64,000 nt of DNA, taken from CAMLIZ01 sp036231905 (lineage in GTDB: Bacteria > Pseudomonadota > Gammaproteobacteria > Burkholderiales > Burkholderiaceae_C). The position numbers and the translations under genes are program-made. Location: contig NZ_JAZARE010000003.1 of assembly GCF_036231905.1 (NCBI RefSeq), positions 496,001 to 560,000 of the forward strand, written 5' to 3'. Of the stretch, positions 15,711-24,874 are shown in pieces; within the stretch, counting starts at the first letter, position 1; each line of letters begins with the position of its first letter. The notes beneath the pieces were generated by a model. It saw nothing but the letters and a program-made list of their open reading frames with translations, ran no database searches and was not told the DNA's origin.

Positions 15711-18700
15711 TCAGCGCCTGGCGGCTGCCAGTGCCTTGCGCCCGGCCGGGCTGCCAGCCTCGGTGGTGCCCACTGCGACGGTGTCGATGGACACCAGGCT
15801 GCTGCCGATGGCCGCGTTGCTGCCGTCCTTGTACTGCAGCACGCCCAGGTAGCGCTGGCCGGCCGCGGCCGACCAGCTGGTGGCCACCGTGGCCGTGCCG
15901 CCCAGGAACACCTTGGACGGCCCGGCCGCACGCAGGTTGCCGCCCTGGTCACCCGGGTTCACGACCCAGGCGGACAGCTTGAAGGTCGACACGCCATTCT
16001 TCGGCGCATACCCGATCACGCAAGCCTGGTACGAGCCGGCTGCCGGCTGGCGCAGGTCCACGTTCTCGTTGGCGGTGGGGCCGCCGCTGCTGCCCACCAG
16101 GGTGCTGCCGTTGTAGATCTCGAGGTCGAGATCGTCCTGCCCGGCGCCCGAGGTGTCGCTGTCGAACAGCGCAAAGCGTGCGTGCAAGGCCCCTGCCGGC
16201 ACGTTGAACGGGAAGCAGGTGGTGGCGTCCTGGGCCACCGTGCCCGTCTTCACGCTGGCGGGCACCAGCCCGGCAGGCAGCACCTTCAGCGTGCCGTCAT
16301 AGCCGGTGCCGATGGTGAAGCTCTTGCCGCCAGCCGCCCGGGTGTCGGTAATGATCGACGGGCCGCTGAACAAGGTGCCCTTGGCGCTGAGCGGGCTGCG
16401 CACCTGGGTGCTGCCGCTGGTCCACACCAGGTTGCCGAAGACCCAGTCCCCCACGGCCGCGGAGCCGCGGGCGAGCTTCACGTCGAACTGCCCGGTCTGG
16501 CCCGGTGCCAGCGTGAGGCTGCTGGGCACCACGCTCACTGTGTAGCCCGGCAGGCTGGCACTGGCCACATAGGTGGTCGTGGCGTTGCCGACGTTGGTCA
16601 CCGCGCGGTGCAGCGTGGCCTTGCCCAGCACCTCGGCCGTGAGCGAGGGCAGGTTCAGGTTGTACGCCGGGATGGAGCCATAGGTCACGCAGGTGCTGGA
16701 GTTGGCGGCCAGCGCGCCCACGCCACACAGGAAGCGCAGGTAGTCGGGCGTGTCGGCGTCGTACACCAGGCCCGGGTAGGCCGCGCCGTTCGGGTTGACG
16801 TGCCCGGCGCCGTAGCCCCAGCGATCGGGGTCCGCCGCGCCGCTGGGCAGCTTGATCGTGCCAGCGGTCGTCATGATGGCCGACTTGATGGCGGCCGGCG
16901 ACCACGTGGGATGCAGCTGCTTCAGCAGCGCGCCAATGCCGGCCACGTGCGGGCTCGCCATGGAGGTGCCCTGCAGGTACGCCGCGGCACCGGGCGGCAC
17001 CAGGGCGCCGGCGGCGATGGCGTCGTGCTCGGCCTGCGAGGTGGGCTGGTAGGCGTAGGCGGCGAGGATCGCCACGCCAGGCGCGCTGATGTCCGGCTTC
17101 AGGATGTTCGGGTTGGCCAGGTTGGGCCCACGCGAGGAGAAGTCCGCCATCACCGGCGCCACCACGCCCGGCGTCTGCGCCGCCACGCCGATGGAGGCGG
17201 TGGCGCCTGCCAGCGCGGCGTAGTCGTGCACCGCCGTGTAGGCCGCGGACGTGAGGTGAACGGTGGGCACGAAGTGCGCGTCGTCGGCCACGTCGGTGGC
17301 CCCGGTCGGCGTGTTCACCAGGATCATGCCCACGCCGCCGGCGCGCTTGACCTCCTGGCTCTTTTCCACCCGGGCATTGCTGCCGCGGTCACAGACCACG
17401 ATCTTGCCCGCCACCCGCGAGGGATCCAGCGTGTTGAGGAAGCAGCGCTGCGCGTCAGCCACCGGCGCGCCGGCAGCCGCCACAGCCACCGCATTCACCA
17501 GCGGTGCCGCCGGCAGACCCTGCGACTGCGAGGGCCCGGTGAACTTGCTGCCGTTGCCCAGCGTCACCGTGGCGGTGTAGAGCCGGTCGTGCGTGGACGC
17601 AGCCACCGTGGTGAGCCATGGGCTCATGTGCGCGACGGTGTTGCCCGGGCCGCTGTTGCCCGCGGACGTCGCGACGAACACGCCGGCCGCCGAGGCGTTG
17701 AGGAAGGCCACTTCCACCGGATCGAGGAAGTTGGTGCGTGTGCCGCTGATCGAGTAGTTGATGACGTCCACGCCATCGGCCACCGCGGTGTCGATCGCCT
17801 TGACGCTGTCGCCGTTGAAGCAGGAGTTCTTGAAACCGCCCGGCTCGGCCGGTGCCACGAAGGTCCAGCAGACCTTGTAGGCGGCCAGGCGCGCGCGCGG
17901 CGCCATGCCGGAGATGCTGCCGGCCGAGATGCCGTTGACGATGGCGTTCACATCGGAGTTGCCGGCCGCGGTGGACGCGGTGTGGTCGCCGTGGCCGTCC
18001 TGGTCGCGCGGCGACACGTAGTCGCTGGGGTACAGCACGTTGCCCGACGACTTGAAGCTCGCGTCGAAGTAGCGTGCACCGATCAGCTTGTTGTTGCAAT
18101 GCGAGGACGAGAAACCCTGGCCGGTCTGGCAGGTGCCTTTCCACTTGGCCGGCGGCGGGCCATAGGCCGGCGTGCCGGTCGCGGCGGGCTTGCCGTTGGC
18201 GTCCACCTTGTCGGCGTAGGACAGGTTCTCCGGCCAGATGCCGGTGTCCACGATGCCGACGATGATGTCTTCGCCTTTGACCGGCCGGCTGGCGGCGTCC
18301 AGCTGCGACCACAAGCCGCCCGGGGCGCTCAGGCCCAGGAAGGCCGGTGTGCGGCTGGTGTCGACGCTGCGCGGCTCGTCGGCGGTGACGGCCACCACGC
18401 CCTGAGTGGCTTGCAGCTTCTGCACTTCAGCGGGCGTCAGCAGTGCGGAGAAGCCGTTGAACACCACGTTGTAGCGGTGCAGCACCGGCGCGCCGGCCAC
18501 CTGGGCCAGCGCGTTGCTGCGCTGGGCGTCCAGGTAGCCGATGTAGGCCTGCGCGGCCGTGGCATTGACGTTGAGCTTGGTGCCCGGCGCAGGCTTGGTG
18601 GGTGCATAACCGCTCACGCCACCGGCGTAGGTGGCCACCGGCGCGTCGGCCAGCTGCACGATGTAGGGTTTGCGGGCGGCCTGCTGCGCACCGGCGGTGG

Positions 18701-18749
18701 CGGCCATTGCCGCCAGCCCGAGCGCGAGGGCCAGTCGATGGAAGGACAT
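15711..18749 (-). CDS. Secreted subtilisin-like serine protease (S8A, PA-domain type)
   Basis: The 1012-residue precursor has a signal peptide (1-22), an I9-type propeptide (about 27-130), and an S8 catalytic domain: Asp168 in VDTGIWPE, His253 in DGHGDHTAST, oxyanion Asn365 in SAGNSGP and Ser596 in GTSMASPHVAG. A PA domain is inserted at about 400-520 (VAGKIVVCDRG), then an Fn3-like domain with RAVTNVGNATTTY. This order resembles plant cucumisin-type subtilases. The last about 230 residues form extra beta-rich domains (DLDLEIYNGSTLVG). The canonical HGTH reads HGDH. AGGAG precedes the ATG at 18749. It follows the PEP-CTERM gene by 14 nt and is probably in its operon. Confidence 0.93.
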   Translation of the reverse strand: MSFHRLALALGLAAMAATAGAQQAARKPYIVQLADAPVATYAGGVSGYAPTKPAPGTKLNVNATAAQAYIGYLDAQRSNALAQVAGAPVLHRYNVVFNGFSALLTPAEVQKLQATQGVVAVTADEPRSVDTSRTPAFLGLSAPGGLWSQLDAASRPVKGEDIIVGIVDTGIWPENLSYADKVDANGKPAATGTPAYGPPPAKWKGTCQTGQGFSSSHCNNKLIGARYFDASFKSSGNVLYPSDYVSPRDQDGHGDHTASTAAGNSDVNAIVNGISAGSISGMAPRARLAAYKVCWTFVAPAEPGGFKNSCFNGDSVKAIDTAVADGVDVINYSISGTRTNFLDPVEVAFLNASAAGVFVATSAGNSGPGNTVAHMSPWLTTVAASTHDRLYTATVTLGNGSKFTGPSQSQGLPAAPLVNAVAVAAAGAPVADAQRCFLNTLDPSRVAGKIVVCDRGSNARVEKSQEVKRAGGVGMILVNTPTGATDVADDAHFVPTVHLTSAAYTAVHDYAALAGATASIGVAAQTPGVVAPVMADFSSRGPNLANPNILKPDISAPGVAILAAYAYQPTSQAEHDAIAAGALVPPGAAAYLQGTSMASPHVAGIGALLKQLHPTWSPAAIKSAIMTTAGTIKLPSGAADPDRWGYGAGHVNPNGAAYPGLVYDADTPDYLRFLCGVGALAANSSTCVTYGSIPAYNLNLPSLTAEVLGKATLHRAVTNVGNATTTYVASASLPGYTVSVVPSSLTLAPGQTGQFDVKLARGSAAVGDWVFGNLVWTSGSTQVRSPLSAKGTLFSGPSIITDTRAAGGKSFTIGTGYDGTLKVLPAGLVPASVKTGTVAQDATTCFPFNVPAGALHARFALFDSDTSGAGQDDLDLEIYNGSTLVGSSGGPTANENVDLRQPAAGSYQACVIGYAPKNGVSTFKLSAWVVNPGDQGGNLRAAGPSKVFLGGTATVATSWSAAAGQRYLGVLQYKDGSNAAIGSSLVSIDTVAVGTTEAGSPAGRKALAAARR

Positions 18750-18763
18750 GGTATGTCTCCTGT

Positions 18764-19462
18764 TCAGCGGGCCGGGCGGCGCGAGCGGGCGATCAGCCCG
18801 GCGATGCCAAGGGCCATGAGCGCGATCGTCGAGGGCTCGGGAATCGGCTGCAGGTGGATGTTGTCCAGCGCGAACTGGCCGAGGTTCTGGTTGGGGTTGG
18901 AGCAGGCGCCGTCTTCGTCCCAGGTGCAGGCAAAAAACTCCACCGAGCGCAGCCAGCCCAGGCCGCTCAGGGGCGCGGTGCCGCTGCCATAGGTCTTGAA
19001 AGCAAAGCTGCCTTCTGCGCCGCTGGGCGCGAACTGGAAGGACTTGTAGATGGTGTCGCCAGCCTCGGTGATGGCCCGCAGCTGGATGGACCCGGCGGCC
19101 GTGTCCGGCAGGGGGAAAGGCGCGATGAAGCCGGCATCGAAGCCGAGCAGCTGGAAGGTCTGGTGGTTGCCGTAGGTCAGCGCCACGTGGCCGTCGTTGA
19201 AGCCCTGGAAGAACTGCGTGTCGTTGCCCGTGGGGCACACCGCGATGAAGCAGCCTGCGGCCGTGTCCACCGCGCCAAATTCGTTGAGCACGCTGAGCTG
19301 GAAGCCGCTGTCCAGCACCGCTTCGCCGCTGAAATACAGCCGCGCTTCGGCCGCCTCGAAATCCAGGTTTGCCACCGCGGCTTGCGCGATCGGAGCCGCC
19401 AGGGCCAGTGCTGCTGCCGCGATGGCCGTGGCGGCCCGTCGCGATCCACTCTGCTTCACCAT
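18764..19462 (-). CDS. PEP-CTERM sorting-domain exoprotein
   Basis: The 232-residue precursor has a signal peptide (ending APIAQA), a beta-rich domain starting VANLDFEAAEARLYF with a CFIAVC pair and a FFACTWDEDGAC pair, and a C-terminal sorting signal IPEPSTIALMALGIAGL followed by IARSRRPAR. PEP-CTERM proteins are recognised by an exosortase, which must lie outside this window, and are often linked to exopolysaccharide. GAGGTG stands 6 nt before the ATG. The subtilase gene lies 14 nt downstream, which suggests joint expression. Confidence 0.92.
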   Translation of the reverse strand: MVKQSGSRRAATAIAAAALALAAPIAQAAVANLDFEAAEARLYFSGEAVLDSGFQLSVLNEFGAVDTAAGCFIAVCPTGNDTQFFQGFNDGHVALTYGNHQTFQLLGFDAGFIAPFPLPDTAAGSIQLRAITEAGDTIYKSFQFAPSGAEGSFAFKTYGSGTAPLSGLGWLRSVEFFACTWDEDGACSNPNQNLGQFALDNIHLQPIPEPSTIALMALGIAGLIARSRRPAR

Positions 19463-19546
19463 GCAATCACCTCAAGAAGTTGGGTCAGACGATGATCTGT
19501 GGGCATTCCTTCCGCGGCGGTTGACGCCGAATCGGAGGAATGAACT

Positions 19547-19578
19547 CCCTTCGCCGGCCACGGAGTGGCAGCGAAGGG
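19547..19578. other. Long interrupted hairpin between zipA and the PEP-CTERM gene
   Basis: CCCTTCGC (19547-19554) pairs with GCGAAGGG (19571-19578), and inside it GCCAC (19557-19561) pairs with GTGGC (19565-19569) around GGA. It lies in the 200-bp gap downstream of zipA and about 85 nt upstream of the PEP-CTERM start. No T-run follows on either strand, so it may be a leader structure or regulator site rather than a simple terminator. Confidence 0.45.
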
Positions 19579-19661
19579 CACGATCATCGTGAGACTTGAG
19601 GGGTTGCGGGCGTTTGGGCACTACGAACTAGGGGGGCCGCTTTCCCTAGTGCCTGGGGACT

Positions 19662-20744
19662 TCAGCTGAACAGGCGGCGCGCGGCGGCGGATCCGGCCGC
19701 GAGGTCGCGCTCCTCCAGCGCCCGGTACAGCTGCTTCAGCTCTTCGCCGATGGCGGCGAAGGCATGCAGGGTGATGGGCAGGCCCTGCTCGTCGACCAGT
19801 TCGGCCTCCATGTCGCCGGCCAGCGCCCGCGCGGCCTCCTGCCAGGCGGCAAAGGGCTCCGCGCTTTCTTCGGTCTGCGGCACGTCCAGGCTGAGCGTCA
19901 GGTCGCGCACGGCGGCCTGGTTCGGGTCGTCGGCAAGTGCCGCCTGCGGATCGAAGCCGAGGATGAGCACCGGCGGCGCGCCCTCTTCCGCCGCCGGCAG
20001 CACCAGCCGGCCCGGCACCGCGCCCGGCACGAAGCCGTGGCGCGCCGCGCACTGCTGGATGTAGCCCACCGACCAGGCCACCGAGGCGGCACGCAGGTGC
20101 ACGGTGAGGTGTGCGTCGTGCGGGCTGGCAAAACCGTCGAGCTCGCGCGCACGCGCCACCACGTCGATCATGTCGGGAAAGTCGGCCATCGCGCCGATGC
20201 TCTCGGCAAAGGCCTCCACCTTCTGCACGAACTCGGAATATTCGATCTGGTTCAGCGCACCGTGGCGGTTGGCCAGTTGCACGCCGGCCTGGAACTCGCC
20301 ATAGCGCTGGCCCGGAAGAGGCTGCTCCCACTCGCCGGTTTCCGCATTCAGGCCCTCGATGATGAAGGGCTTGGTGCCCGCACGCCGCGACGGCGGCAGG
20401 TGCATCAGCGCCAGCTCGCCGGTGACCGGCGCCTCCAGGGTGAGCGGTGCGATGGCATCGATCAGCGCGTCCAACCGGGCGCTGCGGCGCTGGGCCGCGA
20501 GACGCAGCTCGGGCAGGGGCAGGTCCAGCGCGGCTTCGGTGGCGGACGCTGGTTCGGCCCCGGTCGCCTCGGCAGCAGGTGCAGCAGCCCCGTCCATCGA
20601 CGGCTCCACTCGGCCGGTGGCCGGCAGGGCGCCTTCGGGCTCGGCACGGCGCGGGCTCGCCCTGCGCGCCGACCAGGCGCCATGCGCCACCACCGCCGCC
20701 AGCACCAAGCCCGCCAGCACCGCGAGTGCCACTGTCAGCGTCAT
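19662..20744 (-). CDS. zipA: Cell division protein ZipA homolog
   Basis: The 360-residue protein has an N-terminal membrane anchor (MTLTVALAVLAGLVLAAVVAHG), a basic/Pro-Ala-Glu-rich linker, and a C-terminal ZipA-like FtsZ-binding domain of about 230 residues (SPHDAHLTVHLRAASVAWSV, AARHGFVPGAVPGRLVLPA). ZipA tethers FtsZ to the inner membrane at the division site. The ATG at 20744 overlaps the smc stop by one base (TGATG), so the two are coupled. The smc-zipA order is standard in Burkholderiales. Confidence 0.88.
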   Translation of the reverse strand: MTLTVALAVLAGLVLAAVVAHGAWSARRASPRRAEPEGALPATGRVEPSMDGAAAPAAEATGAEPASATEAALDLPLPELRLAAQRRSARLDALIDAIAPLTLEAPVTGELALMHLPPSRRAGTKPFIIEGLNAETGEWEQPLPGQRYGEFQAGVQLANRHGALNQIEYSEFVQKVEAFAESIGAMADFPDMIDVVARARELDGFASPHDAHLTVHLRAASVAWSVGYIQQCAARHGFVPGAVPGRLVLPAAEEGAPPVLILGFDPQAALADDPNQAAVRDLTLSLDVPQTEESAEPFAAWQEAARALAGDMEAELVDEQGLPITLHAFAAIGEELKQLYRALEERDLAAGSAAARRLFS

Positions 20745-23700
20745 CAGGCCTCCGCCATGCTGAGCGCGGCTTCCATGTCCACCGCCACGATGCGCGACAC
20801 GCCCTGCTCCTGCATGGTCACGCCGATCAGCTGGCGTGCCATCTCCATCGCGATCTTGTTGTGCGAGATGAAGAGGAACTGCGTGCCCTTGCTGGACATC
20901 TCGGTCACCAGCTTGGCGTAGCGCTCGGTGTTGGCGTCGTCCAGCGGCGCGTCCACCTCGTCCAGCAGGCAGAAAGGCGCCGGATTCAGCATGAAGATGG
21001 CGAACACCAGCGCGATCGCGGTCAGCGCCTTCTCCCCGCCGGACAGCAGGTGGATGGTGCTGTTCTTCTTGCCGGGCGGCTGGGCCATCACCTGCACGCC
21101 GGCGTCCAGGATCTCGTCGCCGGTCATCACCAGCCTGGCATTGCCGCCGCCGAACAAGGTGGGGAACATGCGGCCGAAGTGCTCGTTGACCTGGTTGAAG
21201 GTCTGGCCCAGCAGGTCGCGGGTTTCCAGGTCGATCTTGTGGATGGCGTCCTCCAGCGTGTTGATCGCGTCGTTGAGGTCGGCGTTCTGCGCATCGAGGA
21301 AGGTCTTGCGCTCGCGGGCGGTGGTCAGCTCGTCCAGCGCGGCCAGGTTCACCGCGCCCAGCGCGGCCACCTCGCGGTTGATGCGGTCGATCTCGCCCTG
21401 CAGGCCCCACAGCTTCACGTTGTTGTCGGCGATGCCCTGGGCCAGCGCTTCGAGGTTGACCTCGGCGGCGGTCAACTGCTCCATGTACTGGGCGCCACCC
21501 AGGGCCGCCGCCTGCTCTTCCAGTTGCAGCTTGGTGATCTTCTCGCGCAGCGGCTCCAGGCTGCGCTCGAAGCTCAGGCGCTGCTCGTCGGCCTGGCGCA
21601 GCTTGGCGGACAGGTCGTCGTAGGCAGAGCGCGTGGCCGCCAGCGCCTGCTCGCGCTCCAGCCGCAGGGCCAGGGCCTCCTGCAGCCCGGCCTGCGCAGC
21701 GGCGTCGTTGAAACCGGACAGCTCCTGCTCCAGCTGGGCCACCGACTGTTCGTTGGCCGCCACCTGCTGCACCGCGGTTTCGATGGCGCGCTGCAGCTCG
21801 CCGCGTCGTGCGGCCAGCGAGCGGGCGGAAAACTGCGCTTCCTGCGCCTGGCGCTCCAGCGCGCGCAGCTGCTCGCGTGCGTCGGCCAGCTTGCGCTCGG
21901 CGTTGATCACGGCCTCGTCCAGCTCGGCGTGGCGCTCCTGCGTGGTGGCGAGCTGCATGTCCAGCTCTTCGAAGCGGCCCTCGCCGGTGACACGGCGTTC
22001 GTTCAGCTCCTCGAGCTGGCCATCGATCTCGGCCAGCTCTTCTTCCAGCTGGTTGCGCCGGCTGCTGGTGGCTTCGGCCTGCTGGCTCAGGCGCAGCAGC
22101 TCCACTTGCAGCTGGTGGGCCCGGGTCTGCGTTTCGGCCGCCTCGCGGCGCACGCTCACCAGGCGCGTGGAGGCCTCGGTGTAGGCGGCTTCACCACGGA
22201 TCAGCGCACTCTTCGCTTCTTCAGCGATGAGCACCTGGGCACGCAGCTGGCGCTCCAGGTTCTCGATCTCCTGCGCGCGCTGCAGCATGCCGGCCTGCTC
22301 GCTGTCGGGCGCGTAAAAGGCCACCGCGTACTGCGACACCGCATGGCCCTCGCGGGTCATGATGACCTCCCCGTGCGTGAGCTTGCCGCGGTTGGCCAGC
22401 GCCTCGTCGATGCTGGCCGCGGTGTACACGCCTTCGAGCCAGTCGTTGAGCAGCGCCTTCAGGCCGGCATCGCCGAGCTGTAGCAGGTCGCTCAGGCGCG
22501 GCAGGGTCTGGTGGGTGTTGGGGATCGCCGCAGTAGGCGGCGTGTAGAAAGCCAGCTTGGCGGGCGGCGCATCGGCAGCAAAGGCGCGCACGGTCTCGAT
22601 GCGGCCCACCTCCAGCGCATTGAGGCGTTCACGCAGCGCCGATTCCAGCGCGGTCTCCCAGCCGTTTTCGATGTGGATGCGGGTCCACAGGCCCTGCAGG
22701 CTGTCCAGGCCGTGTTTGGCCAGCCAAGGCTTGAGCTTGCCTTCCGTCTGCACCTTCTCCTGCAAGGCACGCAGCGCGTCCAGGCGGGCGCTGAGCTCGG
22801 CCTGCTTCCCGCTTTCGCGGTTCACCGCGTCCTGCTGGTTGCGGCGCTGCTCGTCCAGGGCCGGCACCTGCTCGCCCAGCTCATGCAGGCGTTCGTCGGC
22901 CACGGCCTGCGCTTCGCTGGCCGACTCGGCCTGCGCCTTCAGCTCCGCCAGGCGCTGGGTGTCGGGCGCGGCCAAGCCCTGGCGTTCGCTGGCCAGGCGC
23001 TCGCGCCGGCCCTTGAGCTGGCGGCTCTGCTCGTCGATGTTGCGGCTCTCGGCGGCCAGCAGCTGGATCTGCTGCTGCACCTGCGCCACCACGTTGCGCT
23101 GTTCGTTGGCCTTGCCTTGCGCAGCGCGCACCGCGTCCTCGAACGTGGGCAGTTGCCCGGCCTGCTCCTCGGCTTGCGCCGCCAGGATCTCGGCCTGCTC
23201 CTCGGCGGCGGAGATCTGCTCGGCGATGCGCTCCAGCTCCTCGGCCGCCTGCTCGCGCCGCTCGGTCCACTGGTCGCTCTGAGCTTTCAGTTCGGCCAGC
23301 CGGGCTTCGGCGCGCTGGCGGCCTTCCACCACATAGCGGATGCGCTCTTCCAGCCGGCTCACTTCCAGCGCCGCCTCGGCCAGCGAGCCTTGTTTGGCAT
23401 GCAGCTCGTCGCTGGCGGCGTAGTGCGCCTGGCGCACCGTTTCCAGCTCAGCCTCCACATGGCGAAGCTCGGCCAAACGGGCTTCCAGCGCGTTGGTGGC
23501 TTCGCCGATGGCCGTCTTCACCCGCTGTTCCTCGCTGGCGGCGTCGCGGTGCTTGAGGAACCAGAGCTGGTGCAGCTTGAGCGTGCCCTGCTCCTGCAGC
23601 TGGCGGTACTGCGTGGCCACCTCGGCCTGCTTCTCCAGCTTGTCGAGGTTGTTGTTCAGCTCGCGCAGGATGTCTTCCACACGGACCAGGTTTTCGCGCG

Positions 23701-24259
23701 TGTCCTTCAGCCGGTTTTCGGTCTCGCGCCGGCGCTCCTTGTACTTGGACACACCCGCGGCTTCCTCGAGAAACATGCGCAGTTCCTCGGGCTTGGATTC
23801 GATGATGCGGCTGATGGTGCCCTGGCCGATGATGGCGTAGGCGCGCGGCCCCAGGCCGGTGCCCAAGAACACGTCCTGCACGTCGCGGCGGCGCACCGGC
23901 TGGTTGTTGATGTAGTAACTGGAGGTGCCGTCGCGGGTGAGCACGCGTTTCACCGCGATCTCGCCGAACTGGTTCCACTGGCCGCCGGCGCGCGCGTCCG
24001 AGTTGTCGAACACCAGCTCCACGCTCGCCCGGCTGGCCGGCTTGCGGTTGCCGGAGCCGTTGAAGATCACGTCCTGCATGGATTCGCCACGCAGCTCGGA
24101 CGCCTTGCTCTCACCCAGCACCCAGCGCACCGCGTCCATGATGTTGGACTTGCCGCAGCCGTTGGGGCCCACCACACCCACCAGCTGGCCCGGCAGGTGA
24201 AAGGTGGTGGGCTCGGCAAACGACTTGAAGCCCGAGAGCTTGATGGAGTTCAGGCGCAT
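20744..24259 (-). CDS. smc: Chromosome segregation protein SMC
   Basis: The 1171-residue ATPase organises chromosomes. The N-terminal head has Walker A GPNGCGKSN (about residue 32); two long coiled coils flank a hinge at about 510-660 (LDSLQGLWTRIHIENGWE region); the C-terminal head has signature LLSGGEKAL and Walker B FCLLDEVDAPLDD. Length is typical. It begins the smc-zipA operon and diverges from queF across 98 bp. Confidence 0.97.
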   Translation of the reverse strand: MRLNSIKLSGFKSFAEPTTFHLPGQLVGVVGPNGCGKSNIMDAVRWVLGESKASELRGESMQDVIFNGSGNRKPASRASVELVFDNSDARAGGQWNQFGEIAVKRVLTRDGTSSYYINNQPVRRRDVQDVFLGTGLGPRAYAIIGQGTISRIIESKPEELRMFLEEAAGVSKYKERRRETENRLKDTRENLVRVEDILRELNNNLDKLEKQAEVATQYRQLQEQGTLKLHQLWFLKHRDAASEEQRVKTAIGEATNALEARLAELRHVEAELETVRQAHYAASDELHAKQGSLAEAALEVSRLEERIRYVVEGRQRAEARLAELKAQSDQWTERREQAAEELERIAEQISAAEEQAEILAAQAEEQAGQLPTFEDAVRAAQGKANEQRNVVAQVQQQIQLLAAESRNIDEQSRQLKGRRERLASERQGLAAPDTQRLAELKAQAESASEAQAVADERLHELGEQVPALDEQRRNQQDAVNRESGKQAELSARLDALRALQEKVQTEGKLKPWLAKHGLDSLQGLWTRIHIENGWETALESALRERLNALEVGRIETVRAFAADAPPAKLAFYTPPTAAIPNTHQTLPRLSDLLQLGDAGLKALLNDWLEGVYTAASIDEALANRGKLTHGEVIMTREGHAVSQYAVAFYAPDSEQAGMLQRAQEIENLERQLRAQVLIAEEAKSALIRGEAAYTEASTRLVSVRREAAETQTRAHQLQVELLRLSQQAEATSSRRNQLEEELAEIDGQLEELNERRVTGEGRFEELDMQLATTQERHAELDEAVINAERKLADAREQLRALERQAQEAQFSARSLAARRGELQRAIETAVQQVAANEQSVAQLEQELSGFNDAAAQAGLQEALALRLEREQALAATRSAYDDLSAKLRQADEQRLSFERSLEPLREKITKLQLEEQAAALGGAQYMEQLTAAEVNLEALAQGIADNNVKLWGLQGEIDRINREVAALGAVNLAALDELTTARERKTFLDAQNADLNDAINTLEDAIHKIDLETRDLLGQTFNQVNEHFGRMFPTLFGGGNARLVMTGDEILDAGVQVMAQPPGKKNSTIHLLSGGEKALTAIALVFAIFMLNPAPFCLLDEVDAPLDDANTERYAKLVTEMSSKGTQFLFISHNKIAMEMARQLIGVTMQEQGVSRIVAVDMEAALSMAEA

Positions 24260-24309
24260 GGGGAGCGGCGAGCTGCTATGCAGCTAACCCATTGATTTAC
24301 CAAGGAAAA

Positions 24310-24330
24310 CCGGCGCTTGCACAGCGCCGG
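24310..24330. promoter_or_regulatory. 7-bp inverted repeat in the smc/queF divergent promoter region
   Basis: CCGGCGC and GCGCCGG are separated by TTGCACA in the 98-bp gap. It may be an operator shared by smc and queF or a leader hairpin. It does not match a preQ1 riboswitch aptamer. Confidence 0.35.
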
Positions 24331-24357
24331 AAGTGGCGCGGATGATACCATCGCCCC

Positions 24358-24864
24358 ATGGTCAAGACCCCCCACAAAACGGCCTCCAAGGCCGCCGCCA
24401 AGCGCCCCTCACAACGCGCGATCCAGCAGCGCGAAATGCCGCCCAACCCGCCCTCGGCGCCCAGCAAGGAACTGCATGTGTTCCCCAACCCGGCCCCCGA
24501 GCGCGACTACGTCATCCAGTTCCAGGTGCCGGAATTCACCTGCCACTGCCCGCTCACCGGCCAGCCGGACTTCGCGCACTTCACGATCGACATGATCTGC
24601 GACGAACTCTGCGTGGAGTTGAAGAGCCTGAAGATGTACTTCTGGAGCTACCGCAACGAGGGTGCGTTCCACGAGAAGGTCACCAACACCATCCTGGACG
24701 ACATCGTGCAGGCCACCGACCCGCGCTACATCCGCATCGCGGCCAGGTGGTATGTGCGCGGCGGCATCTACACCAACGTGGTGGCCGAGCACCGCAAAAA
24801 GGGCTGGACGCCCCAGCCGGTGGTGCAGCTGCCGCAGCACGGCGCGCAGACCGGGCTGCTGTGA
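24358..24864 (+). CDS. queF: NADPH-dependent 7-cyano-7-deazaguanine reductase QueF
   Basis: The 168-residue enzyme reduces preQ0 to preQ1 in queuosine tRNA modification. It is the short single-domain (YkvM-type) form: catalytic Cys in FTCHCPLTGQPDF with the following catalytic Asp, and the QueF motif ELKSLKMYFWSYRNEGAFHE. The N-terminal 35 residues are basic and low-complexity. It is followed after 10 nt by a SET-domain gene on the same strand. Confidence 0.96.
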   Translation: MVKTPHKTASKAAAKRPSQRAIQQREMPPNPPSAPSKELHVFPNPAPERDYVIQFQVPEFTCHCPLTGQPDFAHFTIDMICDELCVELKSLKMYFWSYRNEGAFHEKVTNTILDDIVQATDPRYIRIAARWYVRGGIYTNVVAEHRKKGWTPQPVVQLPQHGAQTGLL

Positions 24865-24874
24865 GCGCCTTGGC

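Noticed and set aside
15678..18992. Very long open frame antisense to the subtilase gene (over 1100 codons)
   Set aside because: It is composed of His/Arg/Gly/Val-rich low-complexity translation typical of the reverse frame of high-GC coding DNA; the minus strand carries a full S8 protease with all motifs.
20447..24295. Long plus-strand frames antisense to smc
   Set aside because: Leucine/glutamine-rich shadow frames without domain motifs; the minus strand encodes complete SMC.
24260..24357. preQ1 riboswitch upstream of queF
   Set aside because: No preQ1 aptamer signature or A-rich tail was seen; only a simple 7-bp inverted repeat.
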